From: Verrucomicrobiota bacterium
Lineage (GTDB): Bacteria; Verrucomicrobiota; Verrucomicrobiia; Opitutales; Opitutaceae
Reading direction: 5' to 3'
Assembly: GCA_016721945.1 (NCBI GenBank)
Contig: JADKHC010000004.1
Coordinates: forward strand, 181,505 to 245,504
DNA: 64,000 bases
In this document: piece by piece, positions 8,601 to 14,942 of the stretch
How positions within the stretch are numbered: position 1 is the stretch's first letter
How the letters are laid out: each line of letters begins with the position of its first letter
Translations under genes and position numbers: made by a program
The notes under the pieces: model-generated
Told to the model about the DNA's origin: nothing
The model's input: the letters and a program-made list of their open reading frames with translations, nothing else
The model's database searches: none

Positions 8601-9278
8601 GCATTCCGGGAGGTTGATCTTGATCAAGCCTTCCGATGTGGAATTCACAAATATAGATCCGCCTACTTCGAATAAATTCGTGAGTAATGTAACTTGAATG
8701 AATTTGGTTTGGCCAGTCAGGCGGTTTATATAGACGACCCCCGAAGGATTAGCGAAGAACAAGCCCTCCTTGGTTTCAGCAAATCTAACGAATCCAGTGC
8801 TGGTCGACGTCCATGAGGGAACTTTTTCTGGCTTGAGTGAATGTTGTTCGATCTCGCCGTTTGAATTGTAATCCCACGACCCCCAGCCTTCGGGTGAGCC
8901 ATAATAGTTAGTGCCGTCCGCCGCCCGCATAACTCTTACGAGGCCGAGGTCTTTCCCCGGCACGATAGGCACGTCGACCCAGTTCTTATCGTCGAAGTAT
9001 CTGTAGGAGCCACGTTGAACCAAGATTGGACGGCCCAGTTCATCTGTGGTCAACTGAGCCCCGGAGGTAACATCGCCAATTTCGGCGTAGGAATATGTCC
9101 GTATCAATGGGTAACCAATAATGCGGGGAGGTGGGCCTGGTTCCGAGGTGGGCGCGGTACTCACACCGAGCCCGGTCGCGCAAAGCGCGGTTAGTGTTGT
9201 CGCAAACACGAACGCGAAAAACACGATTCTTGAGGTAAAAGTGAGAGCCTGAGTTCGATAGGGCACCACGCATTTCAT
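5643..9278 (-). CDS. Hybrid sensor histidine kinase with periplasmic propeller sensor and receiver domain
   Basis: From the chosen start the protein has 1211 residues. An N-terminal hydrophobic stretch acts as signal or anchor. A large periplasmic region with repeated W and G-containing segments looks like a two-component-regulator propeller, followed by a Y_Y_Y-like beta domain. One membrane helix sits at about 773-793. A coiled linker leads to the HisKA domain (SHEIRTPMNGVIGMSNLL, phospho-His about 837) and the HATPase domain (N box NLMGNAVKFTEKG, G boxes DSGIGIP and GGTGLGLA). A C-terminal receiver has its acceptor Asp in VLMDCQMPELDGYE (about 1138). It has no output or HPt domain, so a partner elsewhere must complete the relay. 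Such sensors often respond to polysaccharide breakdown products. An upstream start at 9410 would add 44 residues, but only the start at 9278 puts the signal sequence at the N-terminus. Confidence 0.9.
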   Translation of the reverse strand: MKCVVPYRTQALTFTSRIVFFAFVFATTLTALCATGLGVSTAPTSEPGPPPRIIGYPLIRTYSYAEIGDVTSGAQLTTDELGRPILVQRGSYRYFDDKNWVDVPIVPGKDLGLVRVMRAADGTNYYGSPEGWGSWDYNSNGEIEQHSLKPEKVPSWTSTSTGFVRFAETKEGLFFANPSGVVYINRLTGQTKFIQVTLLTNLFEVGGSIFVNSTSEGLIKINLPECTLCPATVTDSKQALDLNVTVTWDKNRILGVSANQGFFLFDGKTFTPWKTEIDSLLSVGFVKLLMLADGRIAVLSKGRGLYFLERDGQLNLALNGKEFDGTTEICEGEPGVLWATDTRGISKIFYNLPVRIFDNRQGLNVSWPTIIKHQSQIYIVSGGKLYESLKTANSEPTQFQIVDTAICKNVWCAATSNHGLLLGSTEGLYQRDNHGKTTKILDGLSVNRIVAISHDTFVLVGEKKITVVGWNGSSWATMVEPIPGIGFPANYITMQPHASIWIELGIGRVGRIGWRDGKLTAQVFDKLPWEKRQWVGVGSIGNIVILATETERFYFDELKGDFAPSTELDNLFKSLPYYAQRAIQTSDGTVWLSHAHGVLRLAPNGQSYTPELGEIDTLQAKFPILQTTGDNEVWLMGLRSVIRVENNTNKLPKRTPHPVLAAIVDARSKRMIYNKLKPDPNALKNIPYSSNSLNLLFFPGTYTRISSANYQYKFIGDNNGWSVPSRESTLHLTGMHEGTYGMAVRLIDNNEQVGEESLLEFSIAPPPYRTWYAYLGYLVATLSGLTLTARLLLRRAKARNNQLEDLVRSRTAELQVAAAQAKQAAEAKGAFLANMSHEIRTPMNGVIGMSNLLIETPLGTEQLEFANTIRHSAEALLTIINDILDFSKLEAGKLNLDMQDFDPQTLVEDSIKLLSARAAEKEILLSCSFTKDVPSTVRGDPGRLRQVLLNLMGNAVKFTEKGSVSIRVEKEPKSTGPTKAIPLRFEVEDSGIGIPPEVGKQLFTPFTQADSSTTRRFGGTGLGLAISRQIVELMGGEIGMRPRDNGIGSIFWFTVDFQHSATKGTSTTPIVERSNKPQINDLSPLKGLRVLVAEDNVVNQRVIQIQLSRLGCITKIVGNGLLAIEALRESNFDLVLMDCQMPELDGYETTHRLRSTDENKIPIIAMTANAMMGDREKCIQAGMNDYLSKPTRVAELQEVLLRVVKLHQAHD

Positions 9279-9856
9279 CGGCGTTATCCATGAGCGCCTT
9301 AGGATTAATTGCCTATTCTGAAGATTTAACCCTACTTTGCCACCGGAAGGAGCTGAGCTGTCAGAGGTAGGTCCGGCCGCCGACCCTGCGCTCGGCACGA
9401 AATAAGGCACTCCGAGTTTGGCGGTTAGGGTAAGTTATTTGCCGGTATGTATACGAAGCGAGCGTACGCTACAGTGCGCGCGGTAGACGTATATCAATGA
9501 ACTTTTTATGTAGACTGCCTCGCGGGTTTTTTCGCATGCCCGCACAACGAGGACTCGACAAACTATCGGGTGCTCTGCAAGACCTGTCACTTCGTTGAGA
9601 CGTCATCAGAAAAGGCTGAGCGTGCAGCACTGGAGCTGGCTGCTTAGTCGCTGGTTGTCGAAATCGACGACTGCCATAAAACGACAACCACTCCATTCTC
9701 TCCCCTCAAAATAGCCCCCTAAGCGTCCACCATTTTGCAGATCCGACGACTTCCGGCGATTTCCCCTCGCGAAAGTCTTGGCATGAGCCAGAGAACAGCG
9801 TTGCACGTCGCTGCCGGACTCTCCATTCATCTTCCTTTTAACACTTATAACTTAGC
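9279..9856. other. Divergent intergenic region between sensor kinase and ilvN
   Basis: This region separates two divergent genes and must hold both promoters. TATAAC at 9846-9851, ending five bases before the ilvN ATG, could be a -10 box of a leaderless or nearly leaderless ilvN message. I see no clear -35. A 48-codon frame without a usable start codon (9501-9647, + strand) is described among the findings. No riboswitch, T-box or leader-peptide attenuator with a run of branched-chain codons was found. Confidence 0.4.
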
Positions 9857-10342
9857 ATGCGACACACGCTCTCTGTACTCGTAGAAAACAAGTTTGGCGT
9901 CCTCGCGCGCGTCTCCGGCATGTTCAGCGGACGTGGTTTTAACATCGATTCGCTCAACGTCGCGCCCACCCATGATCCGGCGCTCTCGCGTATCACGGCC
10001 GTTTTGAATGGCGACGACACTGCGCTCGACATGGTGACGAAGCAGCTACGCAAGTTGATCAACGTAGTCGAGGTTGTTGATTTCCATGCAGGCGAAGCCG
10101 TTCAACGCGAACTGCTCCTCACGCGTGTAAAGGCCACCTCGAAAACGCGCTCCGAGATCATGCAGATCTGCGACATTTTCCGCGCCAAGATCGTCAACGT
10201 TGCCCCAGACGCCGTCATCATCGAGATCACGGGCGACGAGGGTAAACTCACGCCATTTCTCAAACTGCTCGAACCTTTTGGTATTCTCGAAATCGCCCGC
10301 ACCGGCCTGCTCGCCCTGAAACGCGACAACGCCTCTGCCTGA
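9857..10342 (+). CDS. ilvN: Acetolactate synthase small (regulatory) subunit
   Basis: The 161-residue protein is the regulatory subunit of acetohydroxyacid synthase, the first common enzyme of valine, leucine and isoleucine synthesis, and it confers feedback inhibition by valine. An N-terminal ACT domain begins RHTLSVLVENKFGVLARVSG and continues with GRGFNIDSLNV. The C-terminal half (ELLLTRVKA..., EITGDEGKL, EPFGILEIARTG) matches the ALS_ss C-terminal domain. The size is that of the short IlvH/IlvN form. ilvC follows 45 bases later. The catalytic subunit gene, ilvB, which usually precedes this gene, is not in the window. Confidence 0.93.
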   Translation: MRHTLSVLVENKFGVLARVSGMFSGRGFNIDSLNVAPTHDPALSRITAVLNGDDTALDMVTKQLRKLINVVEVVDFHAGEAVQRELLLTRVKATSKTRSEIMQICDIFRAKIVNVAPDAVIIEITGDEGKLTPFLKLLEPFGILEIARTGLLALKRDNASA

Positions 10343-10387
10343 GCCGAACCACAGCTTATCACTTAACCCTTATACCCACTACTTATC

Positions 10388-11413
10388 ATGCCCGCTAAAG
10401 TATACACCGACAAAGACGCCGATCTCGGCGTGTTCTCCAACAAAACGCTCGCTGTGCTCGGCTATGGCTCCCAAGGCCACGCGCACGCCCTCAACCTGAA
10501 GGACAGCGGCTGCAAGGTCCTCATCGGCCTTTATCCCGGCAGCAAGTCCCGCGCGGTCGCTGCGCAGCACGGCTTCGAAGTCGTCGACACAGCCGAGGCC
10601 GTTCGCCGCGCCGATGTCATCATGGTCGGTCTGCCCGACATGAAGCAGGCCAGCGTATACGAGAGCGATATCCTCCCGAACCTTTCGAAAGGTAAAACGC
10701 TTCTCTTCAGCCACGGCCTCGCGATCCACTTCGGTCTGATCAAGCTCCCGAAGGACGTCGATTGCATCATGGTTGCTCCGAAGGGCCCTGGCCACATGGT
10801 CCGCCGCCTCTACGCTGAAGGAAAAGGCATGCCCGCTCTCATCGCGGTCGCTCAGGACAAATCGAAGAAAGCCAAGAAGACCGCTCTCGCTTGGGCCAAA
10901 GGTATTGGTTCGACCCGCGCCGGCGTGCTCCAGACCTCCTTCAAGGAAGAAACCGAGACCGATCTTTTCGGCGAGCAGGCTGTGCTTTGTGGTGGTGCCA
11001 GCGCCCTCGTGCAGGCTGGTTTCGAAACGCTCGTCGAGGCTGGTTACCAGCCCGAGATGGCGTACTTCGAATGTCTCCATGAGCTGAAGCTCATTTGTGA
11101 TCTCATGTACGAGTCTGGCATCGCTGGCATGCGCTTCTCGATTTCCGAGACCGCCAAGTACGGCGACATCACCCGCGGTCCTCGCGTTGTGAACAAGAAG
11201 ACCAAGGCCGAAATGAAGAAGATCTTGAAAGAGATCCAGTCCGGCCAGTTCGTCAAAGAATGGGTCAAGGAGCACAAGGGCGGCCTGAAGAATTACAACA
11301 AGCTACTCAAAGCTGGCGAAAAGCATCAAATCGAAAAGACCGGTGCTTACCTCCGCAGCATGATGCCGTGGATGGCCAAGAAGAACACCAAGGGTGTTCA
11401 GGCTGCTTACTAA
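10388..11413 (+). CDS. ilvC: Ketol-acid reductoisomerase (class I)
   Basis: IlvC isomerises and reduces acetolactate or acetohydroxybutyrate with NADPH in branched-chain amino acid synthesis. The 341 residues fit the short class I enzyme. The Rossmann motif is GYGSQGHAHALNLKDSG. Magnesium ligands lie in TETDLFGEQAVLCGG and ECLHELKLICDLMYE. The leader before the ATG is AT-rich, contains TAACCC and lacks a Shine-Dalgarno sequence. A strong intrinsic terminator follows, so ilvN-ilvC is probably a two-gene operon. Confidence 0.96.
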   Translation: MPAKVYTDKDADLGVFSNKTLAVLGYGSQGHAHALNLKDSGCKVLIGLYPGSKSRAVAAQHGFEVVDTAEAVRRADVIMVGLPDMKQASVYESDILPNLSKGKTLLFSHGLAIHFGLIKLPKDVDCIMVAPKGPGHMVRRLYAEGKGMPALIAVAQDKSKKAKKTALAWAKGIGSTRAGVLQTSFKEETETDLFGEQAVLCGGASALVQAGFETLVEAGYQPEMAYFECLHELKLICDLMYESGIAGMRFSISETAKYGDITRGPRVVNKKTKAEMKKILKEIQSGQFVKEWVKEHKGGLKNYNKLLKAGEKHQIEKTGAYLRSMMPWMAKKNTKGVQAAY

Positions 11414-11447
11414 AAGTTATTGCGAGCGAAGGGCTGAAAGGCGGAAC

Positions 11448-11501
11448 GGCTGAAAGACTGAAAAGTCCGAAAGTTGTTCTATCTTTCAGCCCCTTTTTTT
11501 T
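11448..11501 (+). terminator. Intrinsic terminator after ilvC
   Basis: GGCTGAAAGA at 11448-11457 pairs perfectly with TCTTTCAGCC at 11482-11491, followed by CC and eight T residues. The loop is long (24 bases). GGGCTGAAAG at 11431 could compete for the same 3' arm. The region carries several GCTGAAAG units, a spacer motif seen again in reverse near 59660. Confidence 0.8.
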
Positions 11502-11669
11502 AGACATTGGAACAGAAGATAACGAAGAGAACGAAGCGGCGAAAAACATTCCGCACCCAAGTTCCAAGCACCAAAACGGAGCTTAGATGAGGCCGCTCGC
11601 GCATCGCTTCGTTACCTTGGTTACCTTCTGTAAAAAATCCGGATCTTTCCGCCGTCGGTCTTTCATCCT

Positions 11670-12536
11670 TTGAAAAAACTCATCCTCGCCACCCGTAAGA
11701 GTCCGCTTGCGCTTGCGCAGACTGAGATGGTCGCCGCGCATTTGCGCGAAAAACTTCACGTCGAGGTGGACCTGCTGAAGATCGTTACTACCGGCGATAA
11801 ACAGATCGAATGGTCGCTCGAGAAGCAGGGCGGCAAAGGGCTTTTCACAAGCGAACTCGAACACGCCCTCGAACGTGGCGAAGCCGATTTTGCGATTCAT
11901 AGTTCGAAAGATTTACCCGGCGAAATGGGCGCCGGACTAGCCATCGCCGGTTATCTACCGCGCGCCGATGTGCGCGACGTGCTCGTGCTGCACGCTGGTG
12001 TCGCGAAACCAAAAACAATTGCCACCGCTAGTCCGCGTCGTCGGATGCAGATCGCGATGCTTTTTCCAGATGCGCAGTTCACCGAAATCCGTGGAAACGT
12101 GGATACGCGCCTGCGCAAGATCGGCACCGACCATCTGGCCGACGCGACGATTCTTGCCGCAGCTGGGTTGAACCGCCTTGGCATCGGGAATTGGCCGGGC
12201 GTGGAGTTTCACTCGCTTGGCTTCGAGCAAATGGTTCCGGCTGTAGGGCAGGGCGCGATTGCGATCCAATGCCGTGCGGCCGATGCAGCAAAATACCATG
12301 CTGTATTCGATCTCCCGACCTTCCGTTCCGTTGCGATTGAGCGTGCCTTTCAGAATGCGCTAGGAGGCGGCTGTCACACTGCGCTCGGTGTTCACGCGAC
12401 GGTGGATACGCTTTATTTCTTCCACGAAAAAACAGGCGTAAAGCATTTCCCCCTCACCGAGGCTGACGCTGCTGCTCCGACTGATTTCGCGCAGAGGATT
12501 TTGAGACAAATCGAGCTGGTCTGCTGCCGAGGGTAG
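11670..12536 (+). CDS. hemC: Porphobilinogen deaminase (hydroxymethylbilane synthase)
   Basis: HemC condenses four porphobilinogen units to hydroxymethylbilane in haem synthesis. The start is a TTG at 11670, giving the usual N-terminus MKKLILATRKSPLALAQTEM. Other signatures are IVTTGDK, HSSKDLPGE, SPRRRMQ and IRGNVDTRL. The dipyrromethane cofactor attaches to the cysteine of LGGGCHTALG (about residue 234). At 288 residues it is somewhat short of the usual 305-315 because domain 3 is trimmed. The haem-synthesis genes that often follow are absent. Confidence 0.93.
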   Translation: MKKLILATRKSPLALAQTEMVAAHLREKLHVEVDLLKIVTTGDKQIEWSLEKQGGKGLFTSELEHALERGEADFAIHSSKDLPGEMGAGLAIAGYLPRADVRDVLVLHAGVAKPKTIATASPRRRMQIAMLFPDAQFTEIRGNVDTRLRKIGTDHLADATILAAAGLNRLGIGNWPGVEFHSLGFEQMVPAVGQGAIAIQCRAADAAKYHAVFDLPTFRSVAIERAFQNALGGGCHTALGVHATVDTLYFFHEKTGVKHFPLTEADAAAPTDFAQRILRQIELVCCRG

Positions 12537-12545
12537 TGCGCGTTG

Positions 12546-12692
12546 CTAACGCGCCGGCAAAGCCGTGGGTGGCACGGCGGGGTCGTCGTGGGCGATGTTC
12601 GCCAGATATGTGGGAATCGTCGAGTCGCTCGCGAAAAATTGTCCGGCGAAGCGCACCAGTTCTAGAGCAGATTCAGTAAAACTGTAGCCGTT
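12546..12692 (-). pseudogene. Possible C-terminal gene remnant, unrecognised
   Basis: On the - strand a 48-codon stretch between two stops has coding-like composition (for example LVRFAGQFFASDSTIPTYLA) and ends at a TAG, but has no start codon or upstream continuation. It looks like the 3' end of a lost gene. I cannot name the family. Its upstream edge overlaps one arm of a 13-base inverted repeat (12677-12689 and 12845-12857) that brackets the REP-like element next to it. The remainder of the spacer to 13062 shows no supported gene. Confidence 0.25.
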
Positions 12693-12752
12693 TTAAAGCT
12701 GCAGATGATATTGAATATGGAGCTCAGGAAAACTGGAACGAACCGGCTGTGT

Positions 12753-12823
12753 GTAGGGGCGCAATCTTGTTGCGCCCAGGTACGAGGCTTACGAAAAGGG
12801 CGCAGCAAGTCTGCGCCCCTACA
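12753..12823. repeat. REP-like palindromic spacer element
   Basis: The element begins GTAGGGGCGC and ends GCGCCCCTAC. Each half also forms its own hairpin: GGGCGCAA with TTGCGCCC on the left, and GGGCGCAG with CTGCGCCC on the right. It lies in the 526-base spacer between hemC and the convergent dehydrogenase gene. Confidence 0.6.
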
Positions 12824-13062
12824 CGCAATCCCACGATTGTTATCGGCTACAGTTTTAATATAACGGCGCTAACGCCGCGCCGGTCTACGTTTCGCTCGGT
12901 CGTTGATCGACGTTGCCGAACTAGCAGCCACCACATATTCAACGGTTATAGCACTGACGTCTTCGTCTTGGCTTTCAGCGGTCGCAGTGGACAAATGAGT
13001 TTGGGCGGCGGCGGCGTGCAACCCAACGTAACGGTTGGCGACACCGGATGCCGTCTAACCGC

Positions 13063-14079
13063 CTACGGAGTGATGACGATTTTCCCGCAAGCCTGGCCTG
13101 ATTGCAGGTAGCTAAGCGCTTGGGGGACTTCGCTGAGCGGGAAGGTTTTATCGATCACCGGGGTGAGCTTCCCGGTGGCGAGAAGTTCTCTTAAGACCGC
13201 CATTGAGTCCTTTTTGGCGGGCGGTGCGAAGTTCATTTCCCCTGACAGATGGTCGACGAAGGGGGAGATCATCATGAGTTTTATAAAACGCGGGATGCTG
13301 CCAAAAATACGACCACTTGCCGCTCCATAGTGATCGTGACCTATGAGTACGTAGATCCCCTTGGGCGTGAAAGCGCGTTTGCAAGCCGATAGTGAAAGGT
13401 TCGACGCCACGTCGAAGATAAGATCGTAGCGTTCACCCAGCCGGGTGAAGTCTTGCTTTGTATAATCAATCACCTGGTCGGCGCCGAGGGCGCGGATCAT
13501 TTCCAGTTTCCTGGTGCTGTCGACGCCGGTCACGCTCGCACCAGCAGCCTTCGCCAGCTGTACGACGATTGAGCCCACACCGCCGCCCGCACCGTTGATC
13601 AGCACCTTTTGACCCGGCTGAATTTTTCTCTGCCCTTGAAGATTCATCAGAGCGATGAGTCCGGAAGTGGGCACGGACGCGGCTTGCTCGAAACTAATGC
13701 CTTGGGGTTTGAGTGCCAGCGCACTCTCGGAAATGGACACATACTCTGCGAAAGCACCGCCGTTTATCCATTGCATCAGTTTAATGGTTTCGCCGAATAC
13801 CTCGTCTCCCGGCCGGAACGTGGTGACGTTTTTCCCGACCGACTCTACATATCCAGCAACATCGGTTCCTGGAACTGGATTTTGGGGTTTGGAAAAACCG
13901 CCACCCATCAGGCGTAAGACGTAGGGGCGGCCGGTCACGACATGCCACACATCAGCATGAACGGAAGCCGCACGAACACGCACGAGCACCTCGTCGTCCC
14001 CGGTCGCAGGAATATCGATTTCCCCGAGCCGCAGGACTTCGGCGGGTGAACCATACTTAGTTTGGATGATAGCTTTCAT
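13063..14079 (-). CDS. NAD(P)-dependent quinone oxidoreductase-like alcohol dehydrogenase (MDR superfamily)
   Basis: The 338-residue protein belongs to the medium-chain dehydrogenase/reductase superfamily. The N-terminal GroES-like domain has the PGTDVAGYVESVGKNV segment. The Rossmann domain has GAGGGVGSIVVQLAKA, followed by GVDSTRKLEMIRALGADQVID. Ligands for catalytic zinc are not evident, which fits the zinc-independent quinone oxidoreductases. I chose the ATG at 14079 (MKAIIQTKYGS), which gives the normal N-terminus; an ATG eleven codons upstream is possible. The substrate cannot be predicted. Confidence 0.85.
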   Translation of the reverse strand: MKAIIQTKYGSPAEVLRLGEIDIPATGDDEVLVRVRAASVHADVWHVVTGRPYVLRLMGGGFSKPQNPVPGTDVAGYVESVGKNVTTFRPGDEVFGETIKLMQWINGGAFAEYVSISESALALKPQGISFEQAASVPTSGLIALMNLQGQRKIQPGQKVLINGAGGGVGSIVVQLAKAAGASVTGVDSTRKLEMIRALGADQVIDYTKQDFTRLGERYDLIFDVASNLSLSACKRAFTPKGIYVLIGHDHYGAASGRIFGSIPRFIKLMMISPFVDHLSGEMNFAPPAKKDSMAVLRELLATGKLTPVIDKTFPLSEVPQALSYLQSGQACGKIVITP

Positions 14080-14301
14080 CTTACCGGAAACGACCTGTGG
14101 GGTGGGGAACATAAATCTGGCCTAAACTAGACACGTTGGCATGGCGTACCTTCAGATGGCTGGTTGCATCGAGTCAAACGGCTTCAAGTCGCTCTCGGGC
14201 GGCTGCTTCGAGAATGTGATTCGCGGCGACCGGGACGTACGGGCGGAATAATCTACGCTTCGCGTTTGACGGAACGAGGGGAGGATCTACCTTCACCGGC
14301 T

Positions 14302-14481
14302 GATCCTCTGTAGTGTTCGAGGTGCTTTAATAACCGCTCTTTGCCTTTGTAAAATTCCGGGAGCTGAACCCGTCGTGGAAGATGCTAGGCCGTAAATCGG
14401 AAAGCAGATGCTGCGGAGGAGGTTCCCACCTTAACATAAAAAGGACTTGAGCCTTTGAGCATACGGCACCGGCGGAGGATC
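14302..14481 (+). ncRNA. ssrS: 6S RNA candidate
   Basis: 6S RNA mimics an open promoter and binds housekeeping RNA polymerase. This 180-base segment in a 449-base gene-free region has the expected rod shape. GATCCTC at 14302-14308 closes with GAGGATC at 14475-14481, and GGTGC at 14321 can pair with GCACC at 14466. The 5' arm has CTCTG followed by GTGTTCG, like the conserved 5' arm of known 6S RNAs. The middle has GGGAGCTGAACCC opposite GGTTCCCACCTT, typical of the central bubble. The closing stem is followed by TTTATTTTTT, a fitting terminator. A second GAGGATC at 14281-14287 could pair with the same 5' arm in a longer precursor. The call rests on pattern and folding by eye. Confidence 0.75.
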
Positions 14482-14528
14482 AACTTTATTTTTTCTGACC
14501 ACCAAACCAATAGCCTGAGATAAAATCC

Positions 14529-14870
14529 ATGTCGCCCGTTTTTTACCACGTCCTCCATGTTATCTCACTGCTGGTCCTCACGGGCTACACTTTCTTTGCC
14601 TTCGCCGGTCCCGCACCAGCAACGAAGAAAAAAGTGATGATGATCACGGGTATCGCGAGCCTACTGATGCTGGTGAGCGGCGTGGGTTTGATGCACAAAC
14701 TCGCGTACCAATGGCAGGGCTGGGTGATCGTGAAGATCGTGATCTGGCTGGCGATCTCGGCCTTTGCCGGCATCGCCTATCGCCGACCGGGCGCACGTGG
14801 TGTGCTAAGCGCACTCACCGTGCTGCTTGCGGGCGTGGCCGTGTACTTGGTTTACGCCAAGCCGTTCTGA
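14529..14870 (+). CDS. Small membrane protein with about four transmembrane helices
   Basis: The 113-residue protein is almost entirely hydrophobic, with about four membrane helices at residues 5-25, 36-55, 65-82 and 91-109. Short charged connectors lie between them (KKK at 33-35, YRRPGAR at 84-90). I do not recognise the family; the layout resembles SirB-like or DUF-type inner-membrane proteins. It starts 47 bases after the 6S RNA candidate and could lie downstream of read-through from it. Its convergent neighbour begins 72 bases after its stop. Confidence 0.7.
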   Translation: MSPVFYHVLHVISLLVLTGYTFFAFAGPAPATKKKVMMITGIASLLMLVSGVGLMHKLAYQWQGWVIVKIVIWLAISAFAGIAYRRPGARGVLSALTVLLAGVAVYLVYAKPF

Positions 14871-14942
14871 ACCGTTACAGCTGGCTCGAAGCGCGGGGAT
14901 CTCGTCGCGGCTTTGAAGACGGCGACGGAGTAACGCTGAGCT

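Noticed and set aside
9279..9856. T-box, leucine or valine attenuator before ilvN
   Set aside because: There is no run of branched-chain codons, no T-box sequence and no terminator/antiterminator pair.
10379..11275. A 298-codon - strand frame
   Set aside because: It is antisense to ilvC, which is unmistakable, and has no motifs of its own.
12749..13111. A 120-codon + strand frame between hemC and the dehydrogenase
   Set aside because: It starts inside the REP-like element, ends inside the convergent dehydrogenase gene and has no recognisable motif.
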